From assembly GCA_002332905.1 (NCBI GenBank), contig DDAM01000062.1, forward strand, positions 195,741 through 222,804: a stretch of DNA of 27,064 nt, given 5' to 3'. The position numbers and the translations under genes are program-made. The notes under the pieces are model-generated. The model was not told the DNA's origin, searched no databases, and was given only the letters and a program-made list of their open reading frames with translations. The DNA is from Firmicutes bacterium UBA2058. GTDB lineage: Bacteria; Bacillota; Clostridia; Tissierellales; Sedimentibacteraceae. This document shows, piece after piece, positions 13,826 to 21,609 of the stretch (its first letter is position 1; every line of letters begins with the position of its first letter).

Positions 13826-16321
13826 ATGAACTACAATTTTATAAGTAGAAGAAAATTCATTTCAAAAATTATTGTATTAGCATTAGTAGTGGGTATGTTA
13901 ATACCAACAGGTTGTGTAGCTACACAAAATAATTTTAATGATATTAAAGGACATTGGGCAGAAAAAACTATAACAGAGTGGCTAGAAAAAGGATATGTTA
14001 AAGGATATCCTGATGGAACTTTTAAACCTAATGAACCAATAACAAGAGCAGAATTTATAACCTTAACTAATAGAGTTATTTTTTTTAGTGGTACAGGTGA
14101 GGTTAATTTTAGAGATGTTAGTCCGAAAGACTGGTTTTATAATGATCTACAAATTGCAGTTAATAAATATATAATTGGATTTCCAGACAATACATTTAGG
14201 GCAAACAGACTAATTTCAAGAGAACAGGCTGCCAGTATAGCTGCTAGAATAAATGAATTAGCTGATGATAAGGAAGCTGCAAAAAAATTTTATGATTATA
14301 GGAACATATCTGATTGGGCTAAAGGATATGTTGGTGCAGCTGTATCTGCCAATTTAATGCAAGGATTTCCAGAAAATATGTTTTTACCAAAACGCCCTTT
14401 GACTAGAGCACAGGCTATTGTAGTTTTACAAAATCTAATGGATTCCAGAAATTATACAATATCAGAGTCTGGAACAACTCTAGTCAATATGACTATAACT
14501 GGAGATTTAATAATTGAGGCTTCTGTTGGAGATGGAGATGTTCATTTAGAAAATGTTACAGTTCAAGGAATTACTCGTATTTTTGGCGGAGGTTTAAATT
14601 CTATATATTTTAAAAATTGTCAATTGAACAATGTTTATGCTGATAAGAAAAATAGTCAGGTAAGAATTGTATTTGAAGGAAATACGTCCTCAAATACAGT
14701 TAGATTATTTTTTCAAGCTATATTAGAATTGAAAGATAACACTACTACAAAGAATGTGCAAATTGATACAAAAGCATTGCAAAGCATAATAAAATTATCT
14801 AAAAACACGAAAATAAATGAAATGACAATTAATGCTAATCAAATTCAAATTCTTGGTAACGGAACAATAACTGTAATTACTAATTATGGAACAAATAATA
14901 AAACAGAGATTACACCTTCGGAATTAAAGGGTAATTTAGATGGAATTGAGATAATACCAAGTGAACCAATTCCTGTAACCGGAGTTATACTAGATAAGTC
15001 AACTGCTGAGATCATTGTAGGAGAAACTGTTACTCTAGTAGCAACAGTTGAACCTGCTGATGCAACTAATAAATCTGTTCATTGGTCAAGCAGCGATTCC
15101 ACTATCGCCACTGTAGATAATAATGGATTAGTTTCTGCTATTAGTTCTGGAACCGTTACTATTACAGTTACCACTATAGATGGTTTTAAAACAGACTCAT
15201 GTATTATTACTGTTAATAAAAAACCACCAATAATAGCAACAAATATTAAAGTCACAGGTAGCATTAGAGACGCGGGAATTAACCCACCTACTGACAAGGG
15301 AGGATATTTTATTGAGTTAGAATTTACTGACGGAACTAAAATGAGGGATTTATCTATTTTAGAAGTGAAGTTATATAAGGATTCTAATAACCTTGTTACT
15401 AACTCTATGGCTTTTGATCGTATTGATGAAAACACAAAAAATTCAAGTGTAGTAACTTGTCCATTTAATTTAGGAACAATCGAAGTCAATCTATGGTCAT
15501 GGAATAGAGGTGCCTTCCCAGTTCCTGATCCTTTAGATGATTCCGTGGTACCTAATAAGGCAGTTATAAACTTCACTAAGGATAATATTGATTATACCTT
15601 TACTAAAGAACTATCACTAAGATTACCTGTCCAACAGCCTGCAACATTATTTAGCAAGGAAATTACAAATTTAAATTATGAAACAATATATGCTACGCAA
15701 GCAAAAATAATAAGTAAGACTATTACAACCTCTAATTTTGGACCAGGTAATAACAAAGAGTTTACAATAGATGATGGACTTGGCAATATTATTCCTGTAA
15801 ACTTAAATTGGGATATACCACTAAATGAATTTGCAACTACCTATGCAGCAGCTGTTGGTTCAGCAGTAGAGAGCATAATCCAAGATTACTTTTACCAAAA
15901 AGGCGGAGAGGAAGGCTTAGTGAATAGAACTTTGTGTGCAGGTGCAATATCAACTGCTAGCGGTTACGGAGATGAATTCTATATTAGCACATTTGCTACT
16001 GGATCAAACAGCAAAGTAATTATTAGTGGAACTGATGCATATTACTTCTTTGATACTCTACAGGTAAATGGCACTGATGAGGATAAATCATTGAATCGAG
16101 AATTCACAATAAGTGATGGAACAAATACAGCTACAATGTATCTTGATCAAAATTACGAGGATATGGAAAGCTTTGTATATTATTTAAACAGTATCCTATA
16201 TATGTTACAAGTTAAAGTAACCGCAGAAAAAGTAGATAGCAGTCATTTTAAATTGGTTGCCAATGAGCTTGGCATTAAAATAACAATAGGCGGTCAGGAT
16301 AAATCAGATTTTTTTAATTAG
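13826..16321 (+). CDS. Large SLH-domain surface protein with Ig-like domain
   Basis: This 831-aa secreted protein has a signal peptide with twin-Arg-like basic start (SRRKF) and PTGC at residues 27-30. The box is not canonical, so lipidation is uncertain. Three SLH domains follow (about 37-85, 95-143, 156-206; for example GYPDGTFKPNEPITRAEFI), which anchor proteins to cell-wall pyruvylated polymers. Residues about 218-375 are a repetitive beta region (parallel beta-helix-like, LENVTVQGITRIFGGG). Residues about 382-468 are a Big_2 Ig-like domain (SVHWSSSDSTIATVDNNGLV). The C-terminus holds two related modules (FTIDDG... and FTISDG...), recalling flagellin-type domains. ATG 13826 follows AAAGGGG (13811-13817). 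It stands alone and has its own terminator. Confidence 0.85.
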   Translation: MNYNFISRRKFISKIIVLALVVGMLIPTGCVATQNNFNDIKGHWAEKTITEWLEKGYVKGYPDGTFKPNEPITRAEFITLTNRVIFFSGTGEVNFRDVSPKDWFYNDLQIAVNKYIIGFPDNTFRANRLISREQAASIAARINELADDKEAAKKFYDYRNISDWAKGYVGAAVSANLMQGFPENMFLPKRPLTRAQAIVVLQNLMDSRNYTISESGTTLVNMTITGDLIIEASVGDGDVHLENVTVQGITRIFGGGLNSIYFKNCQLNNVYADKKNSQVRIVFEGNTSSNTVRLFFQAILELKDNTTTKNVQIDTKALQSIIKLSKNTKINEMTINANQIQILGNGTITVITNYGTNNKTEITPSELKGNLDGIEIIPSEPIPVTGVILDKSTAEIIVGETVTLVATVEPADATNKSVHWSSSDSTIATVDNNGLVSAISSGTVTITVTTIDGFKTDSCIITVNKKPPIIATNIKVTGSIRDAGINPPTDKGGYFIELEFTDGTKMRDLSILEVKLYKDSNNLVTNSMAFDRIDENTKNSSVVTCPFNLGTIEVNLWSWNRGAFPVPDPLDDSVVPNKAVINFTKDNIDYTFTKELSLRLPVQQPATLFSKEITNLNYETIYATQAKIISKTITTSNFGPGNNKEFTIDDGLGNIIPVNLNWDIPLNEFATTYAAAVGSAVESIIQDYFYQKGGEEGLVNRTLCAGAISTASGYGDEFYISTFATGSNSKVIISGTDAYYFFDTLQVNGTDEDKSLNREFTISDGTNTATMYLDQNYEDMESFVYYLNSILYMLQVKVTAEKVDSSHFKLVANELGIKITIGGQDKSDFFN

Positions 16322-16326
16322 TAATT

Positions 16327-16353
16327 AAAAGGGCGAAGCACATTCGCTCTTTT
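16327..16353. terminator. Terminator between convergent genes
   Basis: AAAAGGGCGAA (16327-16337) pairs with TTCGCTCTTTT (16343-16353), one G.U, 5-base loop. A-run and T-run on the two sides suggest use in both directions. Confidence 0.85.
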
Positions 16354-16354
16354 T

Positions 16355-17437
16355 CTATATTGAAATTTCAATAGTTGGTAAAACATTAATTGTTGTATCT
16401 ACTGTTATTATTTGAGGAGCTGAATAAGCGGATATATTTGATACATCGATTATAGGTATTGGCTCTTCTTTAAAACCATTATCTTTCTTGTTAAGCAGTA
16501 TTTGTGGATAATAGTAAAGTGGATTAGCCTCATCTATTTGCGCTCTTTCTCTAATATACCTTATTGCTCTTCTCCTATGTAATTCGTTGTTCTTATGTTC
16601 CGCTAACTTTTTCTTATCATTAATTTCTGCTGCTGTTTTTTCTTGAGCTAAGCTTTTTTCCTGCGATAAATCTCTTACTTTTCTATAGGATCTTGTAATA
16701 GCTTTTTCTAATTGTCGTATTGCAGCTTTAATTTTACTTTTTTCACCATCCTCACAGTCACGAAGAATAGACTTGAGCTTGCTAATTTTAAATCTCGCAT
16801 TTGAAACTACACTCTTAACCTCAGGTATACTTCTAGCTTTAGCCAGCTTGGAGTAAATATCAATAGGAGCATTAAAGGCTGAATTTGTTTTCATAACTTT
16901 AAACTTATTTTTTAATTCATCTACCTGCTCCTGCATCTTTTTCATTGCATCTAAAAAGCTATCATGTTTACTATTTAAAATATTATTATTTTCATAAGTA
17001 TTCCAAAACGTAATTCCTTTTTCATCAACGTATGCGCCAGTAGATTTGAAATTTATATCACTGCTTGATAATTGCCTTAGAGTTTCCTCCAATATTGCTT
17101 TACCTTCATTATAGGAATCTGCATTAGAGCTCATTTTATCAATAAATTCCTGCGAAACAACAAGATGCTTGCCATTACCTAAACCTAAGGCAAGTTTTTT
17201 TATATCATTATAGTCATTCGTATTTAATATATAAATATTAACATCCTTATAGCTTTGACTTAAATTTTTAAGTGTTAATTTTGTTAGCTTATCATAATCA
17301 ATCGATTCTAAATCACATAATGACATATCAGTTTTGTTTAAGTTAGCTGTAGTATGTTCTATAGATTTCTTTGAGGCTGATGTAGGATATTGGTTTTTTA
17401 ATTTATAATTGTAGTTAATTGAATTATCTATTTTCAA
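16355..17437 (-). CDS. Coiled-coil protein of unknown function, DUF6033-like front
   Basis: This 360-aa soluble protein has no signal peptide. The front (about residues 45-160) contains KDVNIYILNTNDYND, GKHLVVSQEFIDKM and STGAYVDEKGITFWNTYE. That order recalls a clostridial family I remember as DUF6033, where a short vi...v, a vSp.FLekM and a sG.viDe.G..s.W block follow each other; the match is from memory. Residues about 165-300 are Lys/Glu-rich and read as a long coiled coil (QEQVDELKNKFK, AIRQLEKAITRSYRKVRDLS). The C-terminus is Pro/Ile-rich. Start TTG 17437 is set by GGAGG (17446-17450) at 8 bases; the earlier in-frame GTG lies on the SD. It is convergent with the SLH gene. Function unknown. 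Confidence 0.7.
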   Translation of the reverse strand: MKIDNSINYNYKLKNQYPTSASKKSIEHTTANLNKTDMSLCDLESIDYDKLTKLTLKNLSQSYKDVNIYILNTNDYNDIKKLALGLGNGKHLVVSQEFIDKMSSNADSYNEGKAILEETLRQLSSSDINFKSTGAYVDEKGITFWNTYENNNILNSKHDSFLDAMKKMQEQVDELKNKFKVMKTNSAFNAPIDIYSKLAKARSIPEVKSVVSNARFKISKLKSILRDCEDGEKSKIKAAIRQLEKAITRSYRKVRDLSQEKSLAQEKTAAEINDKKKLAEHKNNELHRRRAIRYIRERAQIDEANPLYYYPQILLNKKDNGFKEEPIPIIDVSNISAYSAPQIITVDTTINVLPTIEISI

Positions 17438-17530
17438 AATTAACACCTCCTTTTTTACTTATATTCATTATATCGGATGATATATAAAAATATACACAGT
17501 TTATGTTAATTAATATACAATATATTGAAA

Positions 17531-17639
17531 ATTACGGAAAAATGCTTTCTACTATGACACTAAAAAAGGTGAATCTCACTGTATAGAAAATGAATGCGAT
17601 GAGGATGTTATTTTTGTAGCATTAGTTTTAAATTCTTAA
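17531..17639 (+). pseudogene. Short protein-like remnant
   Basis: A frame without start reads LRKNAFYYDTKKGESHCIEN and continues ECDEDVIFVALVLNS to TAA 17637-17639. The acidic, balanced composition is protein-like and has no SD or start, so it appears to be the tail of a lost gene just before the HAD relic. I do not recognise it. Confidence 0.3.
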
Positions 17640-17665
17640 ATATATTTTTTTATTGAGGGCATATT

Positions 17666-17916
17666 ATGAGTTATAAATATATTATTTTCGATATTGATGA
17701 TACACTTCTAGATTATAATGAAGACAAAAGAAATGCACTAATTAATACATAAAATGATTGCAACATACAATATAATGATAAGTTATTTGATATATTCTAT
17801 AAAATATGTAAGGTTGAATTGTATAAGATAATACAAAGCACATAGAAAATAGAACAGATATAATTCCAACTTATGAAATATTTGAATTTGACGAAATTAT
17901 TGAAATATTAAATTAG
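17666..17916 (+). pseudogene. Decayed, internally deleted HAD phosphatase
   Basis: From ATG 17666 (SD GAGGG at 17655-17659) the frame reads MSYKYIIFDIDDTLLDYNED, the HAD motif I with both Asp, and meets TAA at 17750. The same frame continues recognisably (NIQYNDKLFDIFYKI) to about 17840. Another frame ends RTDIIPTYEIFEFDEIIEIL then N and TAG 17914-17916, the usual C-terminus of such enzymes. About 150 residues of the middle, with motifs II-IV, are missing. It is related to the intact phosphatase at 3309-3986 but clearly not functional. Confidence 0.8.
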
Positions 17917-17952
17917 TTTGACATGCAAATACATAATATAAGGAGTTATAAA

Positions 17953-19125
17953 GTGAATAATAAATTAAATAGAAATATAAAATTAGATTATATATATTGT
18001 TTCACAAGAAATTTTGATTTGTCTAGTGCTATCTGGGTACTATACTTGGTGTATAGAGGGCTTCCTCTATGGCAAATTGGAGTATTAGAGGGAATCTTTC
18101 ACTGCACTAGTCTTTTTACTGAAGTCCCAACAGGTGCTATCGCTGATTTGATAGGCAGAAAAAAAATAATAATAATTGGTCGCTTGTGTAGTGCATTTTC
18201 AAGTATGTTAATGTTATTTAGCAATAGTTTCTTGGGATTTTCATTTGCATTTATTTTTTCTGCATGGGGATATAATTTTAATTCAGGCTCTGAGGAAGCT
18301 CTTGTATATGATAGCTTAAAATTATTAGGGAAAGAGATTGAATATATAAAAATAAATGCTAAACTTAATGTAATAGTAGAGGTGTCACAAAGCATTTCCG
18401 TATTTTTAGGTGGTATTCTTTCTGAATATTCATTTACATACTGTTATTTAGCAGCAATAATTATTTCTATTGTTTCATATGTTTTTGCACTTTATTTTAT
18501 TGAACCAAAAATAAATTCTAATGGTAGTAATAACAAGTATATTAGTTTTAAAAAACATTTTTCAATGTGTAAAAAAACTTTAAAGGAAAATAAAAAAATA
18601 AGGAAAATACTTTTATATTATCCTGTAGTATTTTCCTTCTATACTGTACTTTTTTTCTATGGTCAACAATATTTTAGCGATTTAGGTCTTAATATATTTC
18701 AGATAAGTATTATAATGCTAATATCAGGTTTTATATCTTGTATTGGTGCATTAAGTTGCAAAAAAATATTGAAAATATTCAAAAAAAGAACAGTATATAT
18801 AGTGTCACTTTTGTTGTCTGTAGGAATTATAGGTATGTTTTTAAATAATCTGATATTGTCAATTGTTTGCTTTATGATGAGCAGTTATGCTAATGCACTG
18901 CTTTATCCTATACATTCAAGCTCATTAAACAAATTTATTCCTTCAGAGCAAAGAGCAACAATTATATCAGTTGATAGCATGCTATTTTCAATAACTATGA
19001 TAATAATTTTCCCCATAACAGGAATATTTGCTGAAATAATTGGATTGAATAATATGTTTTTTTTACTAGGTATTACTCTATTATTTATGATACGCAACTT
19101 CACTATTGACACATCATACATATAA
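17953..19125 (+). CDS. Major facilitator superfamily transporter
   Basis: This 390-aa integral membrane protein has about ten to twelve hydrophobic spans. The loop between helices 2 and 3 carries the MFS signature in modified form (GAIADLIGRKKIIIIGRL, with D and the RKK). The first half contains SLFTEVPTGAIADLIGRK, typical of drug-exporter-like or uncharacterised MFS groups in Firmicutes. It would move a small molecule across the cytoplasmic membrane by proton coupling; the substrate is unknown. GTG 17953 is preferred, since AAGGAG ends 7 bases before it, whereas ATG 17923 has no ribosome binding site. A promoter for the following T-box appears to lie in its last codons. Confidence 0.8.
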   Translation: MNNKLNRNIKLDYIYCFTRNFDLSSAIWVLYLVYRGLPLWQIGVLEGIFHCTSLFTEVPTGAIADLIGRKKIIIIGRLCSAFSSMLMLFSNSFLGFSFAFIFSAWGYNFNSGSEEALVYDSLKLLGKEIEYIKINAKLNVIVEVSQSISVFLGGILSEYSFTYCYLAAIIISIVSYVFALYFIEPKINSNGSNNKYISFKKHFSMCKKTLKENKKIRKILLYYPVVFSFYTVLFFYGQQYFSDLGLNIFQISIIMLISGFISCIGALSCKKILKIFKKRTVYIVSLLLSVGIIGMFLNNLILSIVCFMMSSYANALLYPIHSSSLNKFIPSEQRATIISVDSMLFSITMIIIFPITGIFAEIIGLNNMFFLLGITLLFMIRNFTIDTSYI

Positions 19126-19134
19126 TGTTAATAT
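19106..19134 (+). promoter_or_regulatory. Promoter candidate for the T-box/thrS transcript
   Basis: TTGACA (19106-19111) and TAATAT (19129-19134), spacing 17, lie over the stop of the MFS gene. A transcript would start near 19141, just before the T-box leader. Confidence 0.5.
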
Positions 19135-19149
19135 GATTTAAATATTATA

Positions 19150-19420
19150 AATCTGTGATAAGGGAAGCAATATTCACAAGATAATCTACAGAGAGATATG
19201 GCATAGAGCTGAGACCATATTGTTTATCAGAATAAAGCAACCACCCTTTGAGTGTATGGCAACCGTACATGCGGAATAACCATATCGAGAAAAGCTACTC
19301 GTTATAATAGCTAAATTGAAGTTGACATATAATTATGTAATCTATAATTATGTGTAATTTGGGTGGAACCGTGGAGATTTACACTTCATCCCTATATTTA
19401 TAGGAATGAAGTGTTTTTTA
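19150..19420 (+). promoter_or_regulatory. T-box leader, threonine-specific (specifier ACC)
   Basis: The leader has the standard order. A stem I apical region holds AGAGAG (19190-19195); the specifier region reads GCA-ACC-ACCCTTTGAG with ACC at 19240-19242. The T-box is TGGGTGGAACCGTGG (19360-19374). The terminator stem has arms 19381-19396 and 19399-19414 (ACACTTCAT / ATGAAGTGT core), with a T run to 19419. Uncharged tRNA-Thr (GGU anticodon) would stabilise the antiterminator, in which GGGTG (19361-19365) can pair with CATCC (19387-19391), and switch on thrS. The specifier alignment was done by eye against other T-boxes. Confidence 0.9.
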
Positions 19421-19443
19421 TTTTTGTAAAAGGAGGAAAAGAA

Positions 19444-21384
19444 ATGATTAAGGTATCATTAAAAGATGGTGTTGTAAAGGAGTATCCTAAAAACACCGCA
19501 GTTGCTAATATAGCAAAGGACTTAGGTGCTGGACTGTTTAAGGCAGCCTGTGCTTGTACAATTGATGGAAAGGTAGCTGATTTAAGAACCGAGTTAACAA
19601 AAGACTCTAGTGTTTCAATTCTAACATTTGATGATAATGAAGGAAAAAGAGTTTTTTGGCACACAGCTTCTCATATATTAGCAAATGCAGTTAAAAATAT
19701 TTATCCTAATGCTAAATTAGGTATAGGACCTTCTATTGATAATGGCTTTTACTATGATTTTGATATTGATAAGCCATTTACAAGTGATAATTTACTAAAA
19801 ATTGAAGCAGAAATGAAAAAAATTGTAAAAGAGGATGTTGCTATTACCCGTTTTGAACTATCTTCTAATGATGCTATAAAATTGTTAGAGGATGCTAATG
19901 AACCTTATAAGGTCGAATTAGCCTATGAGCATATAAATAAGGGTGAGAATATCAGCTTTTATAAGCAAGACGGCTTTGTAGATTTGTGCACTGGACCGCA
20001 TTTAATCAGCACAGCTCCTATTAAAGCAATAAAGCTAACTGCCTGTACTGGTGCTTATTGGCGTGGAGATTCAAATAAAACTCAATTATGTAGGATATAT
20101 GGTACAGCTTTTCCTAAGGCAACATTGCTTGAAGAATATCTAAATAGAGTTGAGGAAGCAAAAAAGCGTGACCACAACAAGCTTGGAAGAGAGCTAGAAC
20201 TATTTACTACAAGCGATCTAATTGGTCAAGGCTTACCCATACTGCTACCAAAGGGAGCAAGGATCATGCAGCTTTTACAACGATTTGTTGAGGATGAAGA
20301 ACAAAGACGTGGATGGCAGCTAACTAAAACTCCATTTATGGCAAAGAGTGATTTATATAAGCTTTCAGGACACTGGGACCATTATAAGGATGGTATGTTT
20401 ATTTTAGGCGACGAAGAAAAGGATAATGAGGTTTTTGCACTTCGTCCAATGACATGTCCATTCCAATATCAAGCTTATCTAAACAAACCTCGTTCTTATA
20501 AGGATTTGCCTTTGCGTTATAATGAAACTTCAACACTGTTTAGAAATGAAGCATCTGGCGAAATGCATGGTTTAATTCGTGTAAGACAATTTACAATTTC
20601 GGAAGGACACTTAATGTGTACTCATTCTCAGTTAGAGGATGAGTTTAAGGGTTGTGTAGAGCTTGCAATAAACATGTTAAAAACATTAGGATTATATGAA
20701 GATGTGAGCTATCGTTTTTCAATGTGGAATTCTGAAGATAAACAAAAATACATTGGAACAAAAGAGCAATGGGATCAAGCACAGGATATTATGAGAAAAA
20801 TTCTAGATAATTTTAATATTTCATATAATGAAGGTATTGGCGAAGCAGCGTTTTATGGTCCAAAGCTTGACATTCAAATAAAAAATGTTCATGGTAAAGA
20901 AGATACTCTTATTACAATACAAATAGATTTAATGCTTGCTGAAAAATTTGGCATGGAATATGTTGATGCAGATGGTAAAAAGAAAAACCCTTATATTATT
21001 CATCGTACTTCCCTTGGATGCTATGAAAGAACACTAGCTTTACTTATTGAGAAATATGCAGGAGCATTTCCATTGTGGCTAGCACCAGTTCAGGTTAAAA
21101 TTCTACCAATTGGCGAACGACAAAATGACTATGCTAAAAAGCTTGCCAATACATTGCTAAATGCAGGTATTCGTTACGAGTTAGACGATAGAAGTGAAAA
21201 AATAGGCTATAAAATTCGTGAAGCTCAGCTTCAAAAGGTTCCTTATATGCTTATAATAGGAGATAAAGAGGTTGAAGCAAATGCAGTTGGTGTTCGTTCT
21301 AGAAAAAATGGCGATATTGGGCAAATGTCAGTAGATTCATTTCTTGATTTATTAAGTGAAGAAATTAAAGCAAAAATAAATTAA
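19444..21384 (+). CDS. thrS: Threonyl-tRNA synthetase
   Basis: This 646-aa class II enzyme charges tRNA-Thr in the cytoplasm. Domains in order are: TGS (about 1-60), the editing domain with HTASH (His73, His77) and the CTGAYWRGD region, the catalytic core with RPMTCPFQ (zinc Cys), motif 2 in RNEASGEMHGLIRVRQF and motif 3 near HRTSLGCYERTLALLIE, and a C-terminal anticodon-binding domain (APVQVKILPIGE to the end). Length is normal. ATG 19444 with AAGGAGG (19430-19436) follows the T-box terminator; a longer in-frame start would lie inside that terminator. Regulation is by the T-box above. No proofreading or core residue appears lost. Confidence 0.97.
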   Translation: MIKVSLKDGVVKEYPKNTAVANIAKDLGAGLFKAACACTIDGKVADLRTELTKDSSVSILTFDDNEGKRVFWHTASHILANAVKNIYPNAKLGIGPSIDNGFYYDFDIDKPFTSDNLLKIEAEMKKIVKEDVAITRFELSSNDAIKLLEDANEPYKVELAYEHINKGENISFYKQDGFVDLCTGPHLISTAPIKAIKLTACTGAYWRGDSNKTQLCRIYGTAFPKATLLEEYLNRVEEAKKRDHNKLGRELELFTTSDLIGQGLPILLPKGARIMQLLQRFVEDEEQRRGWQLTKTPFMAKSDLYKLSGHWDHYKDGMFILGDEEKDNEVFALRPMTCPFQYQAYLNKPRSYKDLPLRYNETSTLFRNEASGEMHGLIRVRQFTISEGHLMCTHSQLEDEFKGCVELAINMLKTLGLYEDVSYRFSMWNSEDKQKYIGTKEQWDQAQDIMRKILDNFNISYNEGIGEAAFYGPKLDIQIKNVHGKEDTLITIQIDLMLAEKFGMEYVDADGKKKNPYIIHRTSLGCYERTLALLIEKYAGAFPLWLAPVQVKILPIGERQNDYAKKLANTLLNAGIRYELDDRSEKIGYKIREAQLQKVPYMLIIGDKEVEANAVGVRSRKNGDIGQMSVDSFLDLLSEEIKAKIN

Positions 21385-21394
21385 CTATTTATTT

Positions 21395-21435
21395 TGCAGG
21401 TCTTATCCGAAAAATCAGATAAGACCTGCATTTTA
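21395..21435. terminator. thrS terminator
   Basis: TGCAGGTCTTATC (21395-21407) pairs with GATAAGACCTGCA (21418-21430), followed by TTTT. Strong 13-bp perfect stem. Confidence 0.9.
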
Positions 21436-21609
21436 ACATTTAACATAGAAACTATTTTTTTATTTCCTTTACATATTCAAGCAACTTTGTTGTCAATATA
21501 TTCGTTGAAAATCAAATACATTCAAAGCGAGGTGTTTTTAAACTACTCATATAGTAATCATATAAAACTTTAGACTATTTAACTTTGCAACGGATACCAA
21601 TGCAATTTA

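Noticed and set aside
19106..19126. TTGACA (19106) paired with TATAAT (19121)
   Set aside because: The spacing is 9 bases, too short for a sigma-70 promoter. TAATAT at 19129 gives 17.
21436..21609. A leftward tail reading LLEYVKEIKK before the recQ end
   Set aside because: It has only about 18 codons to the nearest stop and no start or RBS. It is too short to support as a gene remnant.
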